Shown: piece by piece, positions 42,419 to 51,851 of the stretch
Numbering within the stretch: the stretch's first letter is position 1
Layout: every line of letters starts with the position of its first letter
Assembly: GCF_004362515.1 (NCBI RefSeq)
Contig: NZ_SNXU01000001.1
Coordinates: forward strand, 5,208,001 to 5,272,000
Reading direction: 5' to 3'
DNA: 64,000 nt
DNA from: Actinokineospora alba
GTDB lineage: Bacteria > Actinomycetota > Actinomycetes > Mycobacteriales > Pseudonocardiaceae
Program-made: the position numbers and the translations under genes
The notes under the pieces: model-generated
Databases searched by the model: none
The model's input: only the letters and a program-made list of their open reading frames with translations
Told to the model about the DNA's origin: nothing

Positions 42419-43606
42419 CTAGGCGTCGACCGTCTCGGTCGACCGGTCGGACACGGTGGCCAGACGGCGTTTGCGAGCGGGCAGCCCGTACGTCGGGTGG
42501 TGCATGTTCCACGCGACGTTGGTGAGCACGAACGCCTTGACCCACGCCGCCGGTCGGCCGCGAAGTGACCCGGTCGACCGCGCGGTGCGGTCGACGACCT
42601 GGAAGATCGCGTCCTTGCCGCCGAGGCTGATGCAGTTGCCGAGGTAGGCCAGCGGGGTCTTCGAGACCTTGCGACCGGTCAGGTCCCCGATGATCGCGGC
42701 CGTCGCCTGCATCCTGGTGAATCCCGCTGTGGCGCAGGACATCGGCAGCGGTTCACCGTTGTCGCCGACGGCGTAGGCGCTGTCACCGGCGGCGTAGACC
42801 CGCGGATGCGACACCGACCGCATCATCCGGTCGACGGTGATCCGCCCGTCGCCTTCGACGGCGAGACCGCTCGCGGCGGCGATGGGGTGCACGGCGAAGC
42901 CCGCCGCCCACACGGTCGCGTCGGCGAGGAAGGTGGTGCCGTCGGCGGCGACCGCCCCAGTCGCGGTGACCTTCTCGATGGTGGCGTGCTCGTGGACCTC
43001 GATGCCGAACCGGTCGAAGGCACGCAGCAGGTGACGCCGCGCCTTCGGGCCCAGCCAGCCGCCGAGTTCGTCGGTGGTGGCCAGGGTGACTCGGAGCCCG
43101 GGCCAGGCCTCGGCGATCTCGGTGGCGACCTCGATCGCGGTCAGGTTCCCGCCGACGACCAGCACCGATCCGTTCTCGCCCAGGCCATCCAGCCGCCCGC
43201 GCAGGCGCAGCGCCGCCTGCCGCCCGGAGACGTGGAAGGCGTGCTCGTCGACCCCCGGAACGCCCTGGTCGGCGGAAGTGCTGCCGAGCGAGTACAGGAG
43301 GGTGTCGTACTCGAGTCGGTCGGTGCCTTCGCCGTCGGTCACGGTGACGGTCCGCTGCTCGGGGTCGACAGCGGTGACGTGTGCCAGCCGCAGCCCGATG
43401 CCCGTGCCCGCGAACATCTCCGCCAACCCGAAGCGGCGCAGCTGCGCGCCCGCGGCGAGCTGGTGCAGGCGCATTCGCTCGACGAAGTCGGCTTCGGCGT
43501 TGACGACGGTGATCTCGAAGTCGTCGGGGTGCAGGTGGCGGGCCAGGTATCCGGCGGCGGACGCTCCGGCGTAACCGGCTCCGAGGACGATGATTCGATG
43601 CCGCAT
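42419..43606 (-). CDS. FAD-dependent NADH-dehydrogenase-2-like oxidoreductase
   Basis: 395 residues; ATG at 43606 with AGGAG upstream. The N-terminal Rossmann motif GAGYAGASAAGYL binds FAD, the second dinucleotide fold is VLVVGGNLTAIEVATEIAE (Gly-x-Gly pattern partly altered to GGNLTA), and VYAAGDSAYA is the C-terminal FAD motif. The NDH-2-like fold continues with MSCATAGFTRMQA. It is co-transcribed with the ECF41 sigma factor gene, and the pair is probably a redox-responsive module. Physiological electron acceptor unknown. Confidence 0.9.
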   Translation of the reverse strand: MRHRIIVLGAGYAGASAAGYLARHLHPDDFEITVVNAEADFVERMRLHQLAAGAQLRRFGLAEMFAGTGIGLRLAHVTAVDPEQRTVTVTDGEGTDRLEYDTLLYSLGSTSADQGVPGVDEHAFHVSGRQAALRLRGRLDGLGENGSVLVVGGNLTAIEVATEIAEAWPGLRVTLATTDELGGWLGPKARRHLLRAFDRFGIEVHEHATIEKVTATGAVAADGTTFLADATVWAAGFAVHPIAAASGLAVEGDGRITVDRMMRSVSHPRVYAAGDSAYAVGDNGEPLPMSCATAGFTRMQATAAIIGDLTGRKVSKTPLAYLGNCISLGGKDAIFQVVDRTARSTGSLRGRPAAWVKAFVLTNVAWNMHHPTYGLPARKRRLATVSDRSTETVDA

Positions 43607-43638
43607 GTTGCTGCTCCTGTCTGTTCGCACGCCCTCTG

Positions 43639-43665
43639 AACGAGACAGCCCGCGGATTCCTGACA
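43639..43665 (-). promoter_or_regulatory. ECF41-like promoter
   Basis: On the minus strand: TGTCAGG (43665-43659), a 16-bp spacer and CGTT (43642-43639). This resembles the ECF41 consensus TGTCACA/CGTC as remembered. It lies about 30 bp before the oxidoreductase start. The rest of 43666-43944 has no recognisable gene. Confidence 0.55.
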
Positions 43666-43944
43666 GGTTCGCCTATGGCGTGGATCACCCCATCACGAAC
43701 AAGGGCGCCTCGTGGCGCTCGAAACAGATGTCCGCCCACTGGCGATGCAGGCTGTGCGGACGGCTCCTGACGCGACCCCCAGGCGTTGGTCGAGCCGTTC
43801 GCCCTTACCTGGGCCCATCCGGGGCGAGGATTCGGTGGCGGCGGTTTCGGGTAGCCGTTGACGTGGGCCCGCGGCGCGGGCGCCTGCCCGGTGTGGGCGA
43901 TCATGGCACCGTGGCCCGGTGCAGCCGAGGCGAGACGTGAGGGG

Positions 43945-45372
43945 ATGCCCGTGATCGCGGATGGCCTGATCGCCGGGAGGTACCGGCTCCAAAGTCGGGT
44001 GGGCGTCGGCGGGATGGGTGAGGTGTGGCAGGCGTTCGATGAGCGCCTGAGTCGGGTCGTGGCGGTCAAACCACTGGTGTTGGCGCCGGGGCTGTCCGAC
44101 GAGCAGGCAGACCAGGCTCGGCGGCGGGCGATCCGGGAAGGCCGGATCGCCGCCCGGTTGCAGCACCCGGGCGCGGTCACCGTCTACGACGTCGCCGAGG
44201 ATGACGGCCGACCGGTTCTGGTCATGGAGTACGTGCCCGGGCGCAGTCTCGCCGAGATCATCGCCGAGCGCGGCACGGTGCCCGCGGCCGAGGTCGCGGC
44301 GATCGGCGCCCAGGTGGCCGCGGCGCTCGCCGCCGCGCACGCGGCGGGAATCGTGCACCGGGACGTCAAGCCCGCCAACATCTTGATCACCGATGACGGC
44401 GCCGCGAAGATCACCGACTTCGGCATCGCCCGCGCCCTGGGCGACGTGACGGTCACCGCGAACGGGATTCTGGTGGGCACACCGGCTTTCCTGGCGCCGG
44501 AGGTGGCCCGCGGCCGGGAACCGGACCCGACGGGCGACGTGTTCTCGTTGGGCGCCACCTTGTACACCGCCCTGGAAGGGCGGCCGCCCTTCGGCGACGG
44601 CGACAACGCCATCGCCGTGCTGCAAACGGTGGCCGCCGGACAGTTCGCCCCAAGTGTGAACGGAGGCGCGCTCGGCGAGGTCGTCGCGCAGCTGATGAGG
44701 GTGGACCCGGCCGAGCGGCCCACGATGGCCGACGCGGCCGAGCGGCTGCGGGCTGTCGCCGCGGGCCACAGCCCGCCCGCTCCCACCCGAGTGGACCTTC
44801 GACCGCTGCCCGACGCGCCGGTCGGGCCGCGAAGCCGCCGCGGCGGGCCCGCTGTCCTGATCGCGGTGATCGCGGTCGTCGGCCTGGCGCTGCTCACCCT
44901 GGTTGTGGCGAACCGCCCCGGTGAACCCGATCAGGCCACCACGGTCCCCTCCGCCTCCTCGCCCCCGACAACGGCCGCGGTGACCGCCGAGGACCTGCGG
45001 CGCGCCGTCGCCGAGTACTACGCGCTGCTGCCCGAGCACACCGACCAGGCCTGGACCCGGCTCGGTCCGACGCTGCGGGCCGCGGGCCAGGAGCAGTACG
45101 AGAAGGCATGGAAGGACGTCAAGGACCTCACCATCTTCTCCGCGCCGCGGGCGACCGGCGCCGACACCGTCACGGTCGGACTCGAGTACACACAGGAGAG
45201 TCGCGGCCGATTACGGGAAGTGCACCGACTCGTCCTGATCGTCCGTGACGGCGTGTTGCTGATCGACGCCGACCACGTGCAGTCCTCTGAGCGGGTCAAA
45301 GAGGGCGGTCCGAAGAGCGAGAAGAAGAAGGAAGACAAGGAAGACAAGGAAGACGACGACGACGGCGGCTGA
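43945..45372 (+). CDS. Membrane Ser/Thr protein kinase (PknB type)
   Basis: 475 residues. Kinase domain (~12-270): glycine loop GVGGMGEVW (20-28), catalytic Lys42 in VAVKPL, HRDVKPANIL with Asp140, DFG at 158-160 and LAPEVARG. One membrane helix follows (~294-313, VLIAVIAVVGLALLTLVVA). The extracytoplasmic part (~335-450) looks like an NTF2-like sensor rather than PASTA repeats, and ends in an unusual Lys/Glu/Asp tail (KKKEDKEDKEDDDD). The GTG two codons after the ATG fits GAGGGG better and may be the true start. No partner phosphatase gene is adjacent. Confidence 0.92.
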   Translation: MPVIADGLIAGRYRLQSRVGVGGMGEVWQAFDERLSRVVAVKPLVLAPGLSDEQADQARRRAIREGRIAARLQHPGAVTVYDVAEDDGRPVLVMEYVPGRSLAEIIAERGTVPAAEVAAIGAQVAAALAAAHAAGIVHRDVKPANILITDDGAAKITDFGIARALGDVTVTANGILVGTPAFLAPEVARGREPDPTGDVFSLGATLYTALEGRPPFGDGDNAIAVLQTVAAGQFAPSVNGGALGEVVAQLMRVDPAERPTMADAAERLRAVAAGHSPPAPTRVDLRPLPDAPVGPRSRRGGPAVLIAVIAVVGLALLTLVVANRPGEPDQATTVPSASSPPTTAAVTAEDLRRAVAEYYALLPEHTDQAWTRLGPTLRAAGQEQYEKAWKDVKDLTIFSAPRATGADTVTVGLEYTQESRGRLREVHRLVLIVRDGVLLIDADHVQSSERVKEGGPKSEKKKEDKEDKEDDDDGG

Positions 45373-45396
45373 CGATGCCGACCGACGGGTGTCGGT

Positions 45397-46419
45397 TCAG
45401 GCGGTCTCGGCGACGATGACGCTCATCGGTCCGGCCAGCGGCCGGTGATCGAGGTAGCGCCAGCCGGTCTCGCGCAGCCAGGCGGTGCCCTCGTCGACGC
45501 TGTAGACGTCGCCGTCGTTGACGTGGATGGCGAACTCTCCGGCCATGAGCGCGGCGGGGAGCGGCCGGGTGTGGGTGGCGTCGGTCCAGAAGTCGGCGAG
45601 CAGCAGGCGCGCCCCGGGTTCGGCGACCGCCCGGATCCGCCGCAGGATCGACTGGTTCGTCTCCGGCGTGAAGTAGTGCACCAGGTTGGCGACCAGGAAG
45701 GCGTCGAACCCGCGCGGCAGGTCGTCGACCAGCACGTCACCGACGAGGACGTCGACGCGGTCGGAGTACTCGCTCGCGCGCAGCTCTTGCTGGGCGATGC
45801 GGGCCACCTCGGCGGTTTCGAACACCGTCGCGGTGAGCGCGGGGTCCGTCGCCGCCAGGGCGACCGACCAGGAACCTGTGCCGCCGCCGATGTCCAGCAC
45901 CCGGCTCCCTGCGGGAAGCCCGGCGGCCTCGGGCAGGGCTCGTCCGGCGGCGGCGGTGGCGGCCGCGATGCCCGCGGACATGAGCGGCACCAACTCGTCA
46001 TCGATCTCGGAGATGTCGCGGGCGGGCCTTCCGCGGCTGAGGGCTCCGGCGAGGTCCGCCCAGACGGGATAGCTCAGCCGGTCCCAGAATTTGAGCAGGG
46101 GACGGAAATCGGCCGGGGTCGCCCCGGCAAGGAAGGCGGCGGACACCTGGCTGTTGGCATAGCGGTCGCCGTGCCGCTCCAGCAGTCCGATCGCGACCAT
46201 CGCGTCGGCGCTGATGCGTGCCGTGCGGCGGGGGAGTCCGGTGCGGGCGGCGAGCCCGTCGAGGTCCGCCGGGCCCTCGCCGAGGGCTTCGAACAGGCCG
46301 AGCTCGCTCGCGGCGAACAGGTGCTTGCTGGCCATGAAGCCCTGGGCGATCTCGAAGATCCGGTCGGGCGTCACGACGTCATGGGTGGCCCCAGTGGGGG
46401 CTTCGTGTGTGGTTGTCAT
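45397..46419 (-). CDS. SAM-dependent O-methyltransferase (plant-type, acetylserotonin-like)
   Basis: 340 residues. An N-terminal dimerisation winged helix (IAQGFMASKHLFAASELGLFEALGEGPADLDGLAARTGLP) is followed by the class I methyltransferase fold. Motif I is VLDIGGGTGSWSVALA, acidic loop VFETAEV, motif II VLVGDVLVDDLP and the catalytic-base region HYFTPETNQSILRRI. The ATG at 46419 begins MTTTHEAPTG. This family methylates hydroxyl groups of small aromatics, often in secondary metabolism. It is divergent from a LuxR-type regulator, which may control it. Confidence 0.9.
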   Translation of the reverse strand: MTTTHEAPTGATHDVVTPDRIFEIAQGFMASKHLFAASELGLFEALGEGPADLDGLAARTGLPRRTARISADAMVAIGLLERHGDRYANSQVSAAFLAGATPADFRPLLKFWDRLSYPVWADLAGALSRGRPARDISEIDDELVPLMSAGIAAATAAAGRALPEAAGLPAGSRVLDIGGGTGSWSVALAATDPALTATVFETAEVARIAQQELRASEYSDRVDVLVGDVLVDDLPRGFDAFLVANLVHYFTPETNQSILRRIRAVAEPGARLLLADFWTDATHTRPLPAALMAGEFAIHVNDGDVYSVDEGTAWLRETGWRYLDHRPLAGPMSVIVAETA

Positions 46420-46508
46420 GCGCTCAGCCTGCGGACCGGCCGACCGCGGCCGCCATCCCACGATTCTGGGGGTGCCCCCGCGCGCCGGACCCGCCGTACC
46501 CTCCAGAG

Positions 46509-47645
46509 GTGGCCGGAACACTGGTGCCCCGGGTCCGCGACGACATCGAACGACTGCGCGGGCACGGTCTGACGTGGGTGGACTACAGCGCCGCCGTCGC
46601 GGACGTGCTCGCGCCGCTGATCCCGTTCGACGGCTACTGCTGCCACACCGTCGACCCGGGGACGATCCTGTTCACCGGCAGCGTCAACCGCGGCGTCGGC
46701 TGCTCCGGGTCGTGGCTGGCCCACCACGAGTACGTCATCGAGGACGTCAACAAGTGGTCCTTCCTCGCCCGCAGCGGCCGGATCGCCGGGGCGACCAGCA
46801 TCGACACCCACGGCGTGCTGTCCCGCTCGATCCGGCACCAATCCCAAGAGGCCTCCGGTTTCGGCGACGAGCTGCGCGTGTCCTTCGTCGTCGACGGCGT
46901 CTACTGGGGAGCGGCGGGCTTCCTGCGCGGCGCCGACGAACCGTGGTTCACCGAGGCCGACGTGCGGACTCTGGTCGCGTTGGCCCCCTCGATCGGCGCG
47001 GGCCTGCGCCGCGCGCTGCTGGCGCGACCGAGCATGCCGGGGGCCTCGGTCGACCACGGCCCGGGCGTGGTCGTCTTCGATGCGGACGGCAGGCCCGAGT
47101 CCATCTCCGGCGCCGCCGAACGCTGGATCGGCGAGTTGGTCGAGGAACCCCCGCCGAACCCGCCGAGCGAGTCGAAGACCGTGCAGGCCGTCGCGGCCCG
47201 CGCCCGCGCCATCGCACCCGGCACCGACCCGCTGGAGCTGGCGGCCCGCGCGCGGGTCCGCACCCGCTCCGGCACCTGGCTCCTGCTCTACGGCACCCGA
47301 CTCAGCGGGGACGCGGGCGGCCGGACCGCGGTGATCATCCATCCCGCCACGCCCCAGGACGTCGCGCCGGTGATCGCCTTGGCCTACGGCCTGACCGAGC
47401 GGGAGTGCCACGTCGCCATGCAGTGCGTCCAAGGCCGGGTCACCAAGGAGATCGCCCGCGAACTGTCCTTGTCGCCGTACACCGTCCAGGACCACCTCAA
47501 GTCGATCTTCGACAAGACCGGGGTGCGCAGCCGGGGCGAGCTGGTCGGCCAGATCTTTCTGGACCACTACGCGACCCGATGGGAAGCTCCGGCGACCGCC
47601 GCCCCCGACCTGCTCGTCTTCGACATCTCGCCTGATCAGGCCTGA
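46509..47645 (+). CDS. LuxR-family (C-terminal HTH) transcriptional regulator
   Basis: 378 residues if it starts at the GTG at 46509; a GTG at 46524 is an alternative. A GAF-like N-terminal sensor (FDGYCCHTVDPGTILFTG, VSFVVDGVYWGAAGFLRG) is followed by a linker and the LuxR/GerE helix-turn-helix (~310-370: YGLTERECHVAMQCVQGRVTKEIARELSLSPYTVQDHLKSIFDKTGVRSRGELV). Divergent from the O-methyltransferase with ~90 bp between the starts, so it is a likely regulator of that gene. The ligand is unknown; two adjacent Cys (CC) in the sensor are notable. Confidence 0.87.
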   Translation: MAGTLVPRVRDDIERLRGHGLTWVDYSAAVADVLAPLIPFDGYCCHTVDPGTILFTGSVNRGVGCSGSWLAHHEYVIEDVNKWSFLARSGRIAGATSIDTHGVLSRSIRHQSQEASGFGDELRVSFVVDGVYWGAAGFLRGADEPWFTEADVRTLVALAPSIGAGLRRALLARPSMPGASVDHGPGVVVFDADGRPESISGAAERWIGELVEEPPPNPPSESKTVQAVAARARAIAPGTDPLELAARARVRTRSGTWLLLYGTRLSGDAGGRTAVIIHPATPQDVAPVIALAYGLTERECHVAMQCVQGRVTKEIARELSLSPYTVQDHLKSIFDKTGVRSRGELVGQIFLDHYATRWEAPATAAPDLLVFDISPDQA

Positions 47646-48292
47646 GGCGGGCGACCGGTTGGGTCAAGCCCGGCACCGGTCAGTCGGGAGCGGCCCGCCG
47701 CTCGGCCGGTGAGGACCAGCAGGATGGCGACGATGGGTCCGCGGAGCTCCGGGCCCTCGCCCGCGGACCACTCGATGTCGGTGGCGGTGAACCGGTGGCT
47801 GCGCTCGGGCAGGTCGCTGAAGACGCGTGCCTTCTGCCGGCCCATCCGAGTTGCCTGGTACGCCCAGACCCGGGTGGCCGCGGCCGCCGCCGTCTCGGGT
47901 TCGACCGCGAGGTCCCGCGACAGCGGCACGGCGATGTCCTGGCCGTGGACCACGATGTCCACCAACGTCTCCAGGTAGGTCACGCCGAAGTTGTGCCGCC
48001 GCGAGCCGACCATGCCGCGGATGTCGGCGACCAGCCGCTCGGTGGGCAGTCGGGCCTGGTATCGGCCACTTTCCCGGATCATGTGGTTGAGGCTGCCGGG
48101 GTGTCGCAGCGCGCCCCGAAGCGCTGTTCCCAAGCCTGCCTGCTGCAGGGTGAGGTGGCCCGCGACGTCGCGGACCGTCCAGCCCTCGCACAGCGACGGC
48201 TCGTCCCACTCCGCTGGGGTGAGGTTGTCGAGCAGGTCGGCGGTGCGCAGCCGCTGGGTGTCGATGGCCGCCCAGACCTGGTCCTCGTTCAT
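47636..48292 (-). CDS. Mycothiol-dependent maleylpyruvate isomerase-type (DinB-like) protein
   Basis: 218 residues of the TIGR03083/MDMPI_N fold. It has the four-helix DinB pattern AAIDTQRLRTADLLDNLTPAEWDEPSLCEGWTVRDVAGHLTLQQ, with the conserved W...VRD...HL metal-site His, and later VTYLETLVDIVVHGQDIAVPL with a second His. These proteins use mycothiol as a cofactor. The ATG overlaps the stop of the DsbA-like gene (ATGA), so the two are co-translated; both fit a mycothiol-linked detoxification role (inference). Confidence 0.87.
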   Translation of the reverse strand: MNEDQVWAAIDTQRLRTADLLDNLTPAEWDEPSLCEGWTVRDVAGHLTLQQAGLGTALRGALRHPGSLNHMIRESGRYQARLPTERLVADIRGMVGSRRHNFGVTYLETLVDIVVHGQDIAVPLSRDLAVEPETAAAAATRVWAYQATRMGRQKARVFSDLPERSHRFTATDIEWSAGEGPELRGPIVAILLVLTGRAAGRSRLTGAGLDPTGRPPQA

Positions 48293-49056
48293 GGTCGCTG
48301 CCCTTCCGTGCGGAGAACCGGCGGCGCGGTGCGGGTCCGCTTGAGTTCGAAGAAGTCGGGGCACTGTGCCAGCATGCGCGCGGCGTCGAACAGGCGCACC
48401 GCGTCGTCCCCGCGCGGGACGGCGTTGAGCACCGGCCCGAAGAACGCGACGCCGTCGAGGTGCACGATCGGGGTTCCCGCGTCGGCGCCGACCGGGGTCA
48501 CGCCCTCGGTGTGGCTGCGGCGCAACGCCTCCTCGACCGCCGCGGAGTCGGCGGCGACCAGCTCGGTCGGCAGCCCGGCGACGGTGAGCGCGTGCTTCGA
48601 CGCCGACACGTACTCCTGGGCGTCGGGGTAGCGCCAGTGGTCGAAGATGGCGGCGCCGAAGGCGGCGTGCCAGGCGCGCAGCGCTTCGGGTCCGTGCCGG
48701 ACGAGCACGGCCGCGGCGACCCGCGACGGTCCGGAGGAGTTGTCGACGGCACGGCGGTACCGGCCGTCGACCACCCGGCTCTCGTTGAGCATCCGCAGGC
48801 TCATCACGTGGTACCGCAGGTCGAGGTCGCGCAGCCGCTCCACTTCCAGGAGCCACTGCGTGACCAACCAGGTGTAGGGGCAGACCGGGTCGATGTAGAG
48901 GTCGACCCTGGGCGTGGCCGAGGGCGGGTCCGCGAGGCGGCGCGCCTGCTCGGTGCGCTCGCCGATGCCGGGCTCCGCCGCAAGGCCCGCGGCGCGCAGG
49001 TAGGCGGTGGTCGCTCTGTCCCAGAGGGCGAGGTCGGGACCGTCCGAGGTAGGCAT
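48289..49056 (-). CDS. Rv2466c-like DsbA-family protein with altered CPYT active site
   Basis: 255 residues from the ATG at 49056; in-frame ATGs at 49107 and 49119, overlapping the LAL stop, are alternatives. It has the thioredoxin-like core with DPVCPYTWLVTQWLLEVERLRDLDLRYHVMSLRMLNE, then VGADAGTPIVHLDGVAFFGPVLNAVPRGDDAVRLFDA and FFELKRTR, matching the mycothiol-dependent reductase family of Rv2466c. Family members have CPWC; here the second Cys is replaced by Thr (CPYT), leaving one active-site Cys. A monothiol mechanism with mycothiol is possible. Confidence 0.85.
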   Translation of the reverse strand: MPTSDGPDLALWDRATTAYLRAAGLAAEPGIGERTEQARRLADPPSATPRVDLYIDPVCPYTWLVTQWLLEVERLRDLDLRYHVMSLRMLNESRVVDGRYRRAVDNSSGPSRVAAAVLVRHGPEALRAWHAAFGAAIFDHWRYPDAQEYVSASKHALTVAGLPTELVAADSAAVEEALRRSHTEGVTPVGADAGTPIVHLDGVAFFGPVLNAVPRGDDAVRLFDAARMLAQCPDFFELKRTRTAPPVLRTEGQRP

Positions 49057-49111
49057 GCCGCCAGGATGGTGCACCTGGGCCCGGCGATCATCGTGCGAAT
49101 TACTCATCCGG

Positions 49112-51760
49112 CTACTCATCCGGGCGCTTGGCGCTCCATGCGGCGATCTGCGCGCGGTTGGCGAAGCCCAGCTTGGTGAGGATGTGCTGGACGTGGTTCT
49201 GCGCGGTCCGCTCGGCGATGACCAGGTTCTCGGCGATCCGCCGGTTGCTGAGTCCCTGCGCGACGAGCGCCGCGATCTCGCGTTCGCGTGCGGTCAGCGG
49301 ATCGGGCGTGGTTCGCAGCGCGTCGAGGCGGCGAATCCACGGGGTCATGCCGAGCGCGCTCGCCACGGGCCGCGTGCGCTCGGCCAGCGTGGCCGCGGCC
49401 TCGGGCATCGCGGCTCGCGCCAGTGCGGTCGCGAGTTCGCAGTCGGCTTCGACGCGGAAACCGGGCGCGCCGACGGTTCGGCACAGTTCGCTCGCGGTGC
49501 CGAGTTCGGTTCTGGCGGTGTCCCAGTCGCCGAGCGCGGCGGCGCATTTGCCGAGGGTCAGCTCGACGGGACCGAGGAAGTTGCCCGCCCCGGCGCCCGC
49601 CACGACGTACCGGCCGCGGTAGGGCGTCAGCCGGTCACGCAGCAGCCTGGTGTCGTCTTCGAGCCCGAGCGCGGCGGCCACCTGCGCGCCGACCCCCAGG
49701 CCCACCAGGCCCGCGCCGGGTGGGACAGACCACCCCCGCGGCGAGCCGCACCGCTGGTACAGCGTCGCCGCCTCGTCCAGCCGCCCGGCGCCGACCAGGG
49801 CGAACGCCCGGCCCAGGCGGGCGAACAGCTCCCAGCGGCTGTCCGACCCGAAGTCCCAGACGGTGGGGGAGAGGAGCTCCTCGGTGTGGCCCCGGTGGTG
49901 GCCAAGGAGCAGGCGGAAACTCACCGACGCGCCGTGGGCGGCGGGATGGTTGAGCCGCTCGAAGTGCTCGACCGCGTCGCCGATGAGCCGTTCGGCGTCG
50001 TCGAACTCGGCGCGGGCCAAGGCCAGCGCGGCCCGGGCCACCAGCAGATGCCACCGGGCGTAGGGCCCGCCCACCTCCTCGGTGGTGCGGCGCAGGCGCG
50101 GCAATTCGGCGGCGATGCCCGCCAGATCGCCCGCGTACCAACGGGTGTCGATCAGCCACAGGCGGCCCCACAACTCCGCCTCCGGGCGCCCGGTGGCGAT
50201 CATCGCCGCGGCCAGGTCCACCACCTCGGCCGTGTGGTCGGGTCCGGCGCACACGAGCTGCCGTGCGGTGAGCACATCGATCGCCAGGTCGGTGCCCTCG
50301 GCCCCGCGCGCCAGCCGCAGGGCCTCGGCGCTCGCGGCGTCGGCCTCGTCGTGGTGGCCGCAGTACACCGCCGTCCGCGCGAGCCGGGCGAGCAGCCGGG
50401 CCCGGGTCGGGTCGTCCTGAGTGGACCGGGCGAGCGCCTCGGTGCACCACCGGTGCAGGTCACCGTCCCAAGTGGACTCGCCGCAGGGCTCCAGGGTCAG
50501 CGCCACCCGCGCCAGCAGCGGACCGGAGTCCAGTCGCCTGGCGATGGCCAGCGCCTCGCCGCAGGCCTGGCGGGCGTCGGCGAGCCTGCTTTGCCGGAAG
50601 GCGGCCGAAGCCAGCGCGAGCAGCAGGTCGGCGCGTTCCTCGGCGTCGAGCCCGTCCGCGTGGTCGAGGGCGAGTGCGTAGAGCCGCCGCGCCTCACCGA
50701 AGGCGAGCACGCGCATCGCCTCGTCGCCTGCCCGGCGGGCCCACGCGCGGGCTTCGGCGGACGCACCGGCCGACGCGGCCGCGGTCCAGTGGTGGGTGAG
50801 CTCGCCGAGGTGGTCGGTGAGGTTTCCCGCCGCCTCGATCGCCAGCGCGGCGCGCCGGTGCAGGCGCGCGCGCTCAGACGGTGGCAGGCAGGCCACGACC
50901 GCGGTTCGGACCACGCGGCTGTCGAACTCGACCAGGCCGTCGGGCTCAGACCCGACGAAGCCCGCCCGGACGGCGTCGTCCAGCGCCGCGAGAACGTCCC
51001 CTTGACCCAGGACTCGCGCGACGACCGACGGCCGCACCGTGTCGCCCAGGATCGCCGCGGCCTCGACGAAACCGCGCGTCGGCGGCGACAGTTCGCGCAG
51101 CCGCCAGGCCACCACGTCATCGAGGGTCCGGGGCAAGTCGTGTGGGTCGCCGCCCGCCTTCAGGTAGCGGCCCAGTTCGCGCAGGAACAACGGATTGCCG
51201 CCGGCCGTCTCGAAGATGTGGTCGGCTGTCTCGACAGTCGGGCCCAGCAGGAGCATTGACTCGTCCCGGGAAAGGCCGACAAGTCGCACCACATCGGCCT
51301 CCGGCAGCGGAAGCTGGGCACCCGCGTCGTGGGTGGCGCACAGCAGCACCCGGCTGCCGTGGAGCAACGGCAGCACGTCCATCAGGACGCCGAGGGACGA
51401 GCTGTCGGCCAGATGAAGGTCATCGACAATCAGCACCACACCCCGGCCCGCGCTGTCCCGCCGCACCCGCTCCGCGACCCGCTCGACGAGCGCCGCGGGG
51501 TCCGCCGCCGAGCCGAGGGCGTCAAGCGGGTTGGGATCGCCGAGGGCCTGCCGCCACAACCAGTACGGCGGCGCGGCCACCGACCCGGGGGAGCGGGCGG
51601 TGCGGACGCGGACTCCCCGGCTCGCGGCTTCGTCGGCGAACCGGCGGAGAAGGGTCGTCTTGCCGATCCCGGGTTCCCCAGTACAGAGCACCACCCGCAG
51701 CCGACCTGCGAGAGCGTCGTCCAGGGCCGCGTGCAGCCGCGCGAGCACGTTCCCGGTCAT
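49112..51760 (-). CDS. Large ATP-binding LuxR-type regulator (LAL family)
   Basis: 882 residues from the ATG at 51760. An N-terminal P-loop ATPase (Walker A GEPGIGKTT near residue 28, Walker B VVLIVDDLHLAD) is followed by a long helical TPR-like region. The C-terminal GerE helix-turn-helix is LTAREREIAALVAQGLSNRRIAENLVIAERTAQNHVQHILTKLGFANRAQI. This is the MalT/LAL architecture, controlling transcription in response to an unknown signal. The 3' end is next to the mycothiol-type genes. The upstream region carries the 18-bp motif shared with the ABM-gene promoter. Confidence 0.92.
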   Translation of the reverse strand: MTGNVLARLHAALDDALAGRLRVVLCTGEPGIGKTTLLRRFADEAASRGVRVRTARSPGSVAAPPYWLWRQALGDPNPLDALGSAADPAALVERVAERVRRDSAGRGVVLIVDDLHLADSSSLGVLMDVLPLLHGSRVLLCATHDAGAQLPLPEADVVRLVGLSRDESMLLLGPTVETADHIFETAGGNPLFLRELGRYLKAGGDPHDLPRTLDDVVAWRLRELSPPTRGFVEAAAILGDTVRPSVVARVLGQGDVLAALDDAVRAGFVGSEPDGLVEFDSRVVRTAVVACLPPSERARLHRRAALAIEAAGNLTDHLGELTHHWTAAASAGASAEARAWARRAGDEAMRVLAFGEARRLYALALDHADGLDAEERADLLLALASAAFRQSRLADARQACGEALAIARRLDSGPLLARVALTLEPCGESTWDGDLHRWCTEALARSTQDDPTRARLLARLARTAVYCGHHDEADAASAEALRLARGAEGTDLAIDVLTARQLVCAGPDHTAEVVDLAAAMIATGRPEAELWGRLWLIDTRWYAGDLAGIAAELPRLRRTTEEVGGPYARWHLLVARAALALARAEFDDAERLIGDAVEHFERLNHPAAHGASVSFRLLLGHHRGHTEELLSPTVWDFGSDSRWELFARLGRAFALVGAGRLDEAATLYQRCGSPRGWSVPPGAGLVGLGVGAQVAAALGLEDDTRLLRDRLTPYRGRYVVAGAGAGNFLGPVELTLGKCAAALGDWDTARTELGTASELCRTVGAPGFRVEADCELATALARAAMPEAAATLAERTRPVASALGMTPWIRRLDALRTTPDPLTAREREIAALVAQGLSNRRIAENLVIAERTAQNHVQHILTKLGFANRAQIAAWSAKRPDE

Positions 51761-51851
51761 GCCCCTGTCATACGGCAGGCCGTCAGAGACCGCAATCGCC
51801 ACGCGTCGACGCCTTCTCCCCTTGCGCTCGTTACGAGTTATTATCAACTAA

